DNA of 64,000 nucleotides from Mortierella sp. BCC40632 (lineage: Eukaryota; Mortierellomycota; Mortierellomycetes; Mortierellales; Mortierellaceae): positions 2,562,501 to 2,626,500 of the forward strand of contig WAEK01000002.1 of NCBI GenBank assembly GCA_011634665.1. The letters run 5' to 3'. Positions 22,033 to 32,457 of this stretch are shown here, piece after piece; position 1 is the stretch's first letter, and every line of letters begins with the position of its first letter. Below the pieces are notes generated by a model that did no database searches, was not told the DNA's origin, and worked only from the letters and a program-made list of their open reading frames with translations. Position numbers and translations under genes: made by a program.

Positions 22033-23914
22033 GTTTCTTTCTTGCGAGATTTAGCCTTTCCTGGCACCCAGATTGCCGGATCGCCGCAGGCAGAAAAAGG
22101 CCAAAAAAGAAAAAAAAAAAAAGAGAGAGAGAGAGACAGACCGGTCTCTGTTACTCTTGGCTACAGTTGAGGAGGAGGGAGGAGGAAGGGCTTTGTCCCT
22201 GAGATCCTTTTTTTTTTTTTTCCTCTCAACCCCAAGGATCACATTTGAGTTATTTAGCTTCGGAGGCTACCGGAACAGGTCCGTTCCTTTTCTTCGCGAA
22301 CATCAGCCAAGAAGATGGTCTCAGCCAGTCGTCGCTATTGCAAAAGAGGGAAGAGGTACATTTACGCATATGCGCATATGCGGATCTTTCTTCCGTTCTT
22401 TCCTCCGCCCATCTCATATTTTTTTTTTTGCGGATCTCTCTCTTTCTCAGCTGTTATTGTTGGTCTTCATCTCTGTGTCTGAGTCGGGCATTGTCTGACT
22501 TTTTTTTTTTTTTTTTGTATTCTGTTACCTGACGCAGCGTCTCTCTTTTTTTTTTTTTTTTTGCCGCCAGGAAGTGGGTAGGAGGAGAGAAGAGAAGAGA
22601 TGGCTGTGGTAGCTCGTCCCCTTCCCTCTCATTCTCATATTCTCTCCACACTCCAATGCGCACGAGCCTGTGTCAAGGGTGTCCTTTTTTTTTTTGTGTG
22701 TGTGTCTATGTCCTGTTTCGTATACTATACTCGGGTCCCTTTGATTTCTTCCGCTGAGGAAAAAAAAGAAAAGAAAAGAAATCGGCTGCGCCATGAGACA
22801 TACATACAGACACACGCATAGAGAGAGAGAGAGAGAGAGAGAAGTTACTGCACAGAAAAAGACGCGTTATATTTAATTGTGGGGGAGGAGGGATTCCCCT
22901 AGACTTTTTTTTCCTAGTCTGATCAGGCTATTTTTCTTGTTTTTTTTTGTTTTTTTTTGTTTTCCAATGGTTAAAAAAAAAAAGTTGACTGAATGAAACA
23001 AATATGTGAATGATATAGAAAGGGGAGGAGGAAGGAAATAAATCTCAAAGAAGGGGCGGGAGACTTTCAGAACCAAGATTAGGGAAACCAACCGTCTGAA
23101 AGAAGCCAAAACCAAGAGAGAATAAAGAAGAGGAGAATGAGAACAAAATAAGAATGAGTAAGGGGTGGTGGTGATAAATGGGAAATGGTAGAAGGTGAGG
23201 AAGGAGATGGATCATATCAGGTCAACTACGCCTACTGAAAAAAAAAAAAGAGAAAAGGAATGATTTCAAGAAAAAAGAAAAAAGGAATCTTTGGGAAGTG
23301 AAGAGGGTTTTGAGGAGAAGGGGAAAAAAGGCAACTAGTTTGGTCGGGATGCCTCCATTTCACTCTCTTTGTCCGTCTTGTTGTCCTCTCTGCTCCTTGT
23401 TCGATTTCTTTCTCTCTAATTTTTTTTTTCCTTCTTTCTTCGTCTTCTTGGTGTTCCTGAGATTTTGGTCCTCCACAACAACAACACACTGGTCCATGAT
23501 CATCCCTTGATGTTCTTATAGTTTGGTCGAGTTCCCTTTGTCCTTTCTTTCTCCAAAATAAAGTATGTCTTCCTTTGCTCATGAGGGAATAGGAATTCCT
23601 TCATGATCATGTCGAACCGCTCAAAGAGTTCCTCCAGGATTTTGAATCCAACAAAATAAAATATAATAAAAAAAAAGATGACGATCTTCAAAGAGAATGC
23701 ATAGTTGGTCGTCTACACAGCTCCAGAGACATCAGCCGAGTATCGAAAAGGGAACAAAAAAAAGCACGCAAAGAATATGAAAATAAAATAAAAAAGAAAA
23801 AAGACAAATGGCAAATGGTAACAGGGGTGTAAAGCAATGATAGTAAAAGAAACGAGTCCATCCCCTACCAATTATGGTAGGAACGTGACGAAACAACAAT
23901 AGAAAAGTGTCCAC

Positions 23915-25330
23915 TTAGGCAATGACCTCAATGGGCTTGGACGTCTCCTGCGACAATGGCTCCGAGACAAAGAAGGGCTTTCCGCTGTGCTTGGCCTTCT
24001 CGGCGCGAGCAAGGCTCAAAAAGTCGTCAAACAGGTACTCGGTGTCCTGAGGACCTCCCTTGGCCTCTGGGTGGAACTGGACCGAGCAGAAAGGCTTAGT
24101 CTTGTGGCGGATACCCTCGTTCGAGCCATCGTTGGCGTTCACAAAGTACTTCTCCCATCCGGCCAAGGCACCCTGTCCTCCTGTCGAGGCAAGGACAGAG
24201 TCCTCGAGCGCATAACCATGGTTCTGAGAGGTAATGCTGCATCGGCCATTCTGCATGTTGACGGCAGGCTGGTTATGACCTCGGTTTCCAAACTGGAGCT
24301 TGTACACATCCAGACCAGCGGCCATACCCATCAATTGGTTGCCCATGCAAATACCAAAGATTGGCTTTGGGTTGGGGTTCTTGAAGGCAGTGGCCAAGTT
24401 CAGGACGGTGGCCTTGGCGGCGCGGGGATCACCGGGGCCATTCGAGATAAAGAGGCCGTCGTACTGGTCCATGACAGTGTTAAAGTCATAGTTCCAGGGG
24501 AAGACTGTTACTGAGGCACCACGAGAGACGAGGCAGCGCAGAATGTTCTCCTTGACACCACAGTCAATGACGGCAATCTTGATATCACCCATTGGGTTGA
24601 GCTCATAGACCTCCTTGGTGCTTGCCTCCGAGACGAGGTTGCGTTCGTTCGGGTTGGGGAAATCGACCACTTCTTTGCTCTCCAAGACCTCGGATCCGAT
24701 CTCAAGCTTGGCAAGGGTCGATCCCTGGTCACGGAGCAAATGAACAATGGCGCGGGTGTCAACACCCGTGATGGCAGGAATACCTTCACGAGCACACCAC
24801 TCACCCAAGGATTCGACCGCAGTCCAATGAGAGTACTGGGTGGCATAATCGCTGACGACAATACCCTGGCACTGGATCTTGTTCGACTCAAAGTACTTGA
24901 GCAGACCAAACTGATCCTTCTCCTGAGAGGGGACACCATAGTTACCGATCAAAGGCTGAGTAAAGACCAAGATCTGGCCACGGTACGAGGGATCAGTCAT
25001 CGACTCGGGGTAGCCGACGAGCGAGGTCGTGAAAACGGCCTCACCAAAAGACGAGTTCTGGGCGCCGAACGAAGTGCCAGTGAAGACATGTCCCGACTTG
25101 AGCTTGAGCGCCGCGGGTGTAGGCTTGGGCGCATTGGGGTCAAACTGGTAAGGGGCCGAGACTGTGGGCTTGGGTGGAGCCTTGTTCGGGGGGAAGACCG
25201 TGTCGGCAACAGTGGCGAGCGAGCGGTAAGGGGCAGCGACCTTGAAGTAGGCGGAGCGAGCGATGGGGCGCGAGAGCGAGCTGAGTGCAGCAGTGCGAGT
25301 GGACAAAATGGCCTTTTGGAGGAAAGTCAT
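23915..25330 (-). CDS. CPA1: Carbamoyl-phosphate synthase, arginine-specific small (glutaminase) subunit
   Basis: Single exon of 471 residues. It hydrolyses glutamine and passes ammonia to the large subunit, which makes carbamoyl phosphate for arginine synthesis. Residues 1-40 are rich in Arg, Ser, Ala and lack acidic residues, as in a mitochondrial presequence, then a Pro-rich linker. The N-terminal CPSase small-chain domain starts around 75 (LKSGHVFTGTSFG; TTSLVGYPESMTDPSYRGQI; SDYATQYSHW; ITGVDTRAI). The class I glutamine amidotransferase domain begins near 250: ISNGPGDPR, nucleophile Cys328 in GICMGNQ, and His420/Glu422 in QFHPEA complete the triad. All key residues are present. Codon bias is strong. 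The mRNA leader carries an arginine attenuator uORF, so translation is expected to fall when arginine is high. The start at 25330 is the first ATG after the uORF. Confidence 0.97.
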   Translation of the reverse strand: MTFLQKAILSTRTAALSSLSRPIARSAYFKVAAPYRSLATVADTVFPPNKAPPKPTVSAPYQFDPNAPKPTPAALKLKSGHVFTGTSFGAQNSSFGEAVFTTSLVGYPESMTDPSYRGQILVFTQPLIGNYGVPSQEKDQFGLLKYFESNKIQCQGIVVSDYATQYSHWTAVESLGEWCAREGIPAITGVDTRAIVHLLRDQGSTLAKLEIGSEVLESKEVVDFPNPNERNLVSEASTKEVYELNPMGDIKIAVIDCGVKENILRCLVSRGASVTVFPWNYDFNTVMDQYDGLFISNGPGDPRAAKATVLNLATAFKNPNPKPIFGICMGNQLMGMAAGLDVYKLQFGNRGHNQPAVNMQNGRCSITSQNHGYALEDSVLASTGGQGALAGWEKYFVNANDGSNEGIRHKTKPFCSVQFHPEAKGGPQDTEYLFDDFLSLARAEKAKHSGKPFFVSEPLSQETSKPIEVIA

Positions 25331-25909
25331 GTTGTTGATCTTGTTGTTGTTGTTGTTGTAGTTTCTTTTTGGGCTTTTTCCTGCTTTGGATACTGCTAGT
25401 TTGCTAGTCTTTTTTTTTTAATGGCGCGTGTTTGATTTGTCGATACAAAGACTGAGGTCCGTGGAAGCTGGGTGTGGTTGTGGGGCCAAAGGCGACGCTG
25501 GGACTGCTAAAATATCGGAGATGCGATCGATAATTATAATATCGTTTTGGTTGGTTGGCTCAAAAAAGCTGGAGTCGACCTTGAACGGGAACTGTTGATC
25601 CGGATAAGAGATGGGGCGACTATCAAATGACTACTGGAAGAGGCCGTGGAAGTACTCAGATCCAAGAAGGAAGGAAACTGGAGAAAGAAGGAAAGGGAAA
25701 AAGTACCTAAACTTGAACAGGATGGATGTTGAGTGTGCGAGTGTGGTGTAGGATGTGGATAAAGGATACACAAAGACGAAAAAAGAGATCAAAGAAAGAG
25801 AGAGAGGAGAGGCGAACGAGTTGCAGCGAGAGCGAGACGTTGAGAAAGTAAAACAGAGGGTGAAGGCGGGTCTGTGCAAAAAGAGTATGCACTAGCTGCT
25901 AACTTGGAA

Positions 25910-25946
<37 letters not shown>

Positions 25947-25989
25947 CTTCGAAATTTGGGACAATGGGCACTGGATCTAGAGCGGGGGT
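25331..25989 (-). promoter_or_regulatory. CPA1 leader between uORF and main start, free of ATG
   Basis: About 660 nt separate the uORF stop from the CPA1 ATG. On the sense strand I find no ATG in the whole stretch, although it is not otherwise simple sequence, which suggests selection to keep the attenuator ATG and the main ATG as the only starts. It contains a T run of 31 in the sense strand (25911-25941) followed by AG dinucleotides (TTAGCAG, CTAG), which could act as an alternative or additional splice acceptor, and a CAACAACAACAAC stretch immediately before the main start. Confidence 0.6.
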
Positions 25990-26189
25990 TTAGAGGTTTG
26001 GATTGGCGTTCTTCCAGACTGGTTCGCAGGAGAGATAAAGAGTGACAAAAGAAATCGTCAGTGTGAGAAGGTTGGCAGGCCTGTAGATTGAAGAGAAGCG
26101 AGAGCGATAAGGAAAACAAGTGGAGTTCACTACATACCTTGGTCAGAGATGTAATCGGCAGAGTTCTTTTCTTGCGAGTGGGAGTACAT
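25990..26189 (-). CDS. Arginine attenuator peptide uORF of CPA1, split by an intron
   Basis: An upstream open reading frame of 26 codons in two exons: 26189-26138 (17 codons plus one base) and 26018-25990 (ending TAA). The 119-nt intron has donor GTATGT, a CTGAC branch site at 26061-26057 and acceptor CCAG. The core after splicing, SADYISDQVWKN (residues 10-21), matches the arginine attenuator peptide known from ascomycete CPA1/arg-2 leaders, in which arginine makes the nascent peptide stall the ribosome at the uORF stop. Asp12, Tyr13, Ser15, Asp16 and Trp19 are at the same residue numbers as in the Neurospora peptide. Residues 2-9 and the C-terminal six differ. Its ATG is the only one on the sense strand between the TATA box and the CPA1 start, apart from one inside the intron donor. 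The identification rests on motif plus position. Confidence 0.85.
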
Positions 26190-26435
26190 GGAGGCAAGAG
26201 ACAGAGGACTGGGTGTCTTTGAAAGAGTGTCGCTTGCGGTTTTTTACTCTGTCAAGATAAAAAAACGACAAGGAACGACGACGACGAGAGAGAGAGAGAG
26301 CGAGAGCGAGAGAGGAGAGTGGGCAAACGAGTGCAAAAAGCTATTGCGTACAGCAATTGAACGTGCGATGGGTAAGCGGGAGTGGGTGGGAGAGAAAAAA
26401 AAGAAAAGAAATCGAGGTTGGCGGAGGATGGGGGC

Positions 26436-26443
26436 CTTTTATA
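26436..26443 (-). promoter_or_regulatory. TATA box of CPA1
   Basis: TATAAAAG on the - strand, about 250 nt before the uORF ATG. With a start site 30-100 nt downstream, the attenuator ATG would be the first in the mRNA. Confidence 0.6.
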
Positions 26444-27442
<999 letters not shown>

Positions 27443-27514
27443 TCTTTGGTAGTATAGTGGTGAGTATCTCCGCCTGTCACGCGGAAGACCCGGGTTCAAT
27501 TCCCGGCCAAAGAG
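27443..27514 (+). tRNA. tRNA-Asp (anticodon GTC)
   Basis: A 72-nt cloverleaf without intron. Acceptor stem TCTTTGG pairs with CCAAAGA, followed by discriminator G. The anticodon arm CCGCC-TGTCACG-CGG has anticodon GTC. The T arm CCCGGGTTCAATTCCCGG is complete. Internal promoter elements are visible: an A box TGGTAGTATAGTGG and a B box GGTTCAATTCC. The CCA end is not encoded, as usual in eukaryotes. Confidence 0.97.
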
Positions 27515-27515
27515 C

Positions 27516-27520
27516 TTTTT
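27516..27520 (+). terminator. RNA polymerase III terminator of tRNA-Asp
   Basis: A run of five T begins two bases after the mature tRNA end, the normal polymerase III stop signal. Confidence 0.8.
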
Positions 27521-27684
27521 GCTTCTCCAAAATACTGAATGAGACAGGGATTGGACTTACCCTTCGGGTATCCTGGGCTCTCGCCCGATCCGCTTTTTTT
27601 TTGGACAGTTCTGTTCTCTAGCAGCTACTGCTATCAACTTAAATCCCGAAGAGAGAGAGAGATGAATGCAATTGACTTTCTATG

Positions 27685-30600
27685 TTACAGTTCAACAGAC
27701 CCTTGTCCAGTAGCCTGAAGCACATACGGGTACTGACCATCCTCATCAAATCCACTACTTGAACTAAAGTGTTCACTCAGGACGACTTTGGCTGTTCCTC
27801 CGATGCCTGACTCTTCCACGACCGGAGACGACTCAAGTATTTCCTCTCGGATCACGGACTTGCCCTTTTCCTTGGTCCTACTTCTCAGACATGAATGAAT
27901 TGTCTCTGCTAGCCTATCATTCCGTCGACTGGCTCGTCGGTCAACCAGAGGCTCTTCTTCCTTCACTTCCACCATCTGATTCTCCTCATCTTCTATCGGA
28001 CCTTGGGTATCGTCTTCAGTCTCGGCCACGACCTGTGCTGAAGAGGACTCTCCGTCATCTTCTTGTTGATACCTCTTTAGCATGGCACGCTCTTCCTGGT
28101 CATCCAAAACCGCACTACATGACTCGTTCTCTTGCTCCCTCTCCCGACGCGAGAGTGGACGTGAAGAACTCCTTTGCCGTTCTGGTTCTCTACCATTTGA
28201 TCGTTTCCCCACCTTGCCACCACCGTCACCATCGTCATCATTATCATCGCCATCATCCTCTCGATCTAGGCTCCGAGATTTACGTGTACGCTTCCGAGAT
28301 GGTCCTGCAATCTCATCAGCTCGATTCTCTCTATCGTCCTCTCTTTCTCCTTCATGCCTCCATCGGTCTTCTTCCTCTCCCTCCTCCCCGTTGCCATCAT
28401 TATCTATTATAGGTCGGGACCGTAAGTGCATCAGACCTAGTCGCCCAAGCATCACCTCTTCCTGCCGAAGATATTCTTCTTCTGCGTTCCTAGGGAAACT
28501 CGCATGGAGTGGATTGATACCACCCATCAAGGCCGCTCCACCTTGGGCTGTTGCTTCCATCAAACTTACAATCACAACAGCATCCTCTACCGTTACTTCA
28601 TCTCGTGCCATGAGCCTTGCATGGGCTTGACTCAATCGGATTAGAGACTCGAGCAATCGGATCGTTGTCCTTGCTGCGTTACGGAGATCTGCCTTTCGTT
28701 GGAGCTGGTAATACGCAGTCAACACATGTTCAGCAGGGGGAGTGAGTCGAGGCTCAAACGTGGTCTTGATCCAAATCAGGTAGGCCTTCAGTTTCTCGAG
28801 TGGCCAGGGGTCTTGATCTTCTTCTTCAGCGTCTTCATCCTTGTCTTGGTCGTCGTCCATGTCCTCATCTTCATTGGCTCCCACTTCTTCTCTATCCTCT
28901 CTTGAAGACGAACTCCCAGCTCTTCCTTGAGCTTCCTCTTCCCGTAGCCTTCGCAGTCGTTCAAGTCTTTTCCGTCTGCGTATAATCTCCTTTCTGTGGG
29001 GAGCCCGCCTCGGCACGAACCCATCCATTTTCATTCGTGTTTCCAAGATATACGAAGAAATCCTTTGATCCCAGCTAGCATTCCCTGTATCCATCAAGAT
29101 CAACACAATGTCAAATCGACTCAACAACGGACTTGCAAGAGCAATGTTGATTGACACGGACTGTTCTGGATCATATTTGCCCTTTGGGTTCGTGGCCGCA
29201 ATCACAGAACATCTTGTGTTCAGTTTACAGACAATACCAGCCTTGGCAATCGAGATCGATTGTTGTTCCATGGCCTCATGAATAGCCGTCTTGTCATGCT
29301 CTCGCATCCCACCAAACTCGTCAATACAACAAAGTCCACGATCTGCCAGGACAAGAGCCCCGGCCTCAAGTTGCCATTCATTGCCATCCCGGACGGCAGT
29401 GACCGTCAATCCAGCGGAGCTGCTTCCGATCCCCGTGGTCAAAACAGATCTGGGGTTCAATTCTGCAGCGTATTTCAAAAATTGAGACTTGCCCGTACCA
29501 GGGTCTCCGACCAGAAGAAGATGGGGCTCACCACGGACACGAAGACCCGACTTGTCAATCTTTTGGACCCCACCCGTGAGGACGAGCATCACTGCCAGTT
29601 TGACAATATAAAGACCATAGACTTTGGGACAAATATGTGAAAGAAACTTGTTCCTGGCCGTAAAGGGCTTGTTCACAGCCGGGTCTCGGTAACGGGTCCA
29701 AAACTGTTCAAATTCGAGTCGTTGTTCCTCTGTGACGCCTACGCCGAGTCGTTGTTCATTGTGGATAAAGACATGATTGGCAAGAAGAGCCAGTTCAATG
29801 TCACAACGTTCACCAGCAATCGGGGTCTTCCATCGCCGAATGACCGTTCCACTATGGATCGATTCAAAAAGAGAAGTGACGAGAATTGAGCGACTCCCCC
29901 CTACCTATCTGGCACAAACAAAAACAAACAAGAAATCCTGGCACATACGTGATGGTAACATCATCTCCAGACTTTGCATGGTCGACGAGATCGTCGTGTA
30001 GAATAACCACCATTGATCCAGGGATGGTTCCCATAGCTAGTTTGTTGGTCTGTTCCTGGATCTTGATCTCTTGATAGTCCCTACAACCTTCCGGCATCTG
30101 GCCTATCCGATCGTTGTATTTAACCCGCAGGGTGGATCAAGAAGAAGAAGAGGAAAAAAAAAAGAGTACGAGTTAGATCAAGATTTTTTTTTTTTTTTTT
30201 AAAAAAACCATTTTTCATTCCTTCCGTCATTGCTTCTGCACGGTACCTGGAGGCGTATCAATCATTTGAAATTTTGTGCCCAGACATGGGCGAGCGCTTC
30301 CTTTGACATGACACTTTGTCGGCGTCACTACCTGGTTGTACTGCTCCACGTCTGCAAGAACCTCAAAGGTTTGTCTGCAGGTGAGGCAGTAGAACCGTTT
30401 TGAATTCTCCAGCATCTTGACTATGCCCGTCCTGAGTTCCGCCCAGTTTTTTTTTTTTTTTTTTTTTTTTCGTATATCTTATTAGTAACGCTTCTGCTAT
30501 CAGCGCATCTCCCTGTCATAGTTGGCTCAATACTTTCATTTCTTTTCTTTACCTGATGACAGTTGCGGTAATCGACAGAAAGGTCCCAACGTCCGACGAG

Positions 30601-31240
30601 TTGGGGATTTTGATCCGCCTTGACTCAGCAGCAGGAAGACCCATGACTCTGACCGAACATTTGGGCTTTAACGTCATGGATCGTGTCGACATTGAGTTCC
30701 ATGAGCTGCTTCTTGCTCTACTGGCTCTTGCTGCTACTTCTCCTTCTACTCCTTCTTCTTCATTCCTTTGGAGGATATCCAGTTGACAGTCCTGAAGGGT
30801 CGAATCTAGAATTGGGAGGACCGTGTGGGGTGAGACGGCGAGTTGGGTCCAGAGTCTGGAATCTGACGCCGCGTCAACCAAAGACATGATGCTTGTTGTG
30901 GCGATTTTTTTTAAAAATAAAAAGAAAGCATTTTAGCATGATGTCGTAGTCCAGAAGCATAGGGAGCCGACTCGAAAAAAAAAAATCTCCAGGTCAAATG
31001 GGGGTCAAGAGTTTTGCTACAGAGGATAGGTGACGAGGATGTATGAATGTATGTTCCCTCTTACTCTATCATGACCGAGTAATGCTGAGTCGTATCCGCA
31101 GCATAGAGGATATCACATAGTTCTTCATAGTGTTGCTCTAATATGGCTTGCTTTAGTGCGTCTGCAAAACGATAAAAGACGGAGGAGAGGTAAATGATGT
31201 CAATAGAGGTCCCTCCATGAGCAAAGACCAAAAAGTCCAT
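27685..31240 (-). CDS. MCM9: DNA helicase MCM9
   Basis: MCM9 pairs with MCM8 in a hexameric helicase acting in homologous recombination and crosslink repair. Five exons, 31240-31065, 30891-30553, 30431-30247, 30102-29949 and 29851-27685, join in frame to 1006 residues (human protein about 1140). Exon 3 encodes the zinc ribbon (Cys187, Cys190, Cys212, Cys221). Exon 4 carries the family block [13 protein letters not shown]. The AAA+ part has Walker A GDPGTGKS (400-407), Walker B CCIDEF (459-464) and the arginine finger SRFD (529-532), all intact. [26 protein letters not shown] and [13 protein letters not shown], and [20 protein letters not shown] near residue 660, distinguish MCM9 from MCM2-8. 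The last 270 residues are acidic, disordered and poorly conserved. An acidic, Arg-rich insertion follows the arginine finger region (about 560-610). The start is the least certain part; exon 2 uses an unusual AAG acceptor. It ends 170 nt from the tRNA gene. Confidence 0.93.
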
Positions 31241-31539
31241 GAGAATGTCCACAATCGAAAGGGTCAAAGGCATTTTCTTCCTGAACCTTTGGAGAGTTGG
31301 TCCTCCGATCCTGTGCCTACTCGATGCATATGGATGGAAACATGCGAAAGAGCAAGAAGAAAGCATTCCAACATTTCGGTGGCAACTTTTTCTTTTTTAG
31401 TCGAGGTGTCACCTGACAATCAAAGCAAAAGGACATTGTCTACGGTCCTGACAGCTAGTAGCTAGTCTTCATTATACAACGATTTTTTCTTTTTGAAGAG
31501 CGAAAGGAAGGAAAAGTCTGAAGGTTTCGTTCATGGGTA

Positions 31540-31542
<3 letters not shown>

Positions 31543-31579
<37 letters not shown>
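31543..31579. repeat. A run of 37
   Basis: Homopolymer beside the TnpB/Fanzor-like relic. In the relic's sense it is a T run downstream of its coding end, not a poly(A) tail, so it does not suggest retroposition of that gene. Confidence 0.95.
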
Positions 31580-31582
<3 letters not shown>

Positions 31583-31719
31583 ATAGAGGGATAGAGAGAA
31601 AGGTGTTCTGTATCACTAATGAAGAATATCCATTTTAGATGTTCACTTGACCAATCCAAAAAGAAAAAGAAAAAAGGGCTTACCAGTACTCCCCGATCTG
31701 TGGGGGGCTCCCCCTGAAT

Positions 31720-32280
31720 CCGCCTGGATGGAGTGGAGCTTGAAGAAGGTCCCAGTGTCTGACTGGTGTTTATGGTCGCGTGGAAAACCCCCAAAGGTCT
31801 TTGTTGTCGTTGGAATGGAGGCAAGGTGGTGCGCTCTGGAGAGAGGAGGTTGGATGCCCCTGCAATTGCAATTGCTACTGCTGAGTGAGCATCGCGAAGT
31901 CTGATCGAGTAGCCACACTTGAGAGACGGACACCTAGGATTTACGCACTCTATGGCTCCATGTAATTTAACTGTCTTGACCTCTCCCCTGATCTTTCGTC
32001 GAGCACGAGCCAACCGGATCTCTTGAAAGCAAAAGACGCACGTTTTCAAAGCTCAGTGCTCACTGGTGATACCGACAGTGCAGTGCTGCCGATGCTCCTT
32101 CGAATTCATCGGGTGCGTTCCTTTTCAGAGGACGATGTGGCAAAGAAGGCATTATTGAAGCTATTTGTGGGATTTAGAAGGATAGTTTTTCATGATGCCG
32201 CAATAGTACTCCAGCTTAATGAGACAAACGCAATCCTTCGACAGAATGGCGTCTTTCAATCACGAGCGTTCCTGAGATTG
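31720..32280 (-). pseudogene. Decayed TnpB/Fanzor-like transposon protein (C-terminal part)
   Basis: Reading the - strand, segments with stops and at least one frame change give a coherent C-terminal region of a TnpB/Fanzor-type nuclease: a block near 32100-32056 ending TSEH then an in-frame TGA (32053-32055), then KTCVFCFQEI (zinc-ribbon CxxC at about 32040-32029), a basic linker, CVNPRC (31947-31930) and a RuvC-III-like RDAHSAVAIAIAGAS with the Asp codon near 31893, then TLPPF. The order, Cys pair, Cys pair, RD-x-x-(S/A)A, is that of TnpB and Fanzor ends; proteins of this style are frequent in Mortierella-type genomes. Upstream coding pieces at 32160-32280 are in other frames. No intact element, terminal repeats or target site are visible. 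It is a relic, not a functional nuclease. The family assignment is by motif only. Confidence 0.5.
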
Positions 32281-32457
32281 AAAGAATAGGTGGTCGCCAG
32301 CCTGGATAGACCAGAGTCGGATCCATTGGATTAGTACCAGAAACTTACTCCGTGTTTATTTGAGTCAAGCAAAGATCTCATGAGTACGGTGTCAGTTGTT
32401 GTGGTGATAATCGACCGACTTGAGCGAACACAAGATAATGCGCACTAACAAATCTAG

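Larger units (their letters stand above)
16761..23914. other. Seven-kilobase gene-poor block
   Basis: Beyond the PCK1 promoter and up to the CPA1 stop codon I find no exon that looks like coding sequence. The open frames here (the longest 17420-18502 on +) follow GA, CT and A runs and have no recognisable domain. Contents: GA-rich 17690-17775, CT near 17886-17908, A runs near 17788 and 18236-18254, ACA/ATA repeats near 18960-18990, GA near 19160-19190, tandem ACGGATGAACG-like units near 19567-19600, CA/CT repeats 20795-20865, GT-rich 21260-21365, CT 21440-21498 and 21985-22030, many T runs between 22200 and 22560. An unannotated noncoding RNA or a fast-evolving gene cannot be excluded. Confidence 0.45.

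Noticed and set aside
23987..25399. Long + strand frames opposite CPA1
   Set aside because: Antisense shadows of a strongly codon-biased gene.
26082..26189. CPA1 uORF using the TCTACAG acceptor, giving a 24-codon peptide
   Set aside because: Length fits the ascomycete peptide, but it lacks the Trp19 and the following residues; the CCAG acceptor at 26019 restores Val-Trp-Lys, so it was preferred as the main form.
31543..31579. A37 as the poly(A) tail of a retroposed copy
   Set aside because: The adjacent coding relic runs in the opposite sense, so the A run is on the wrong side to be its tail.
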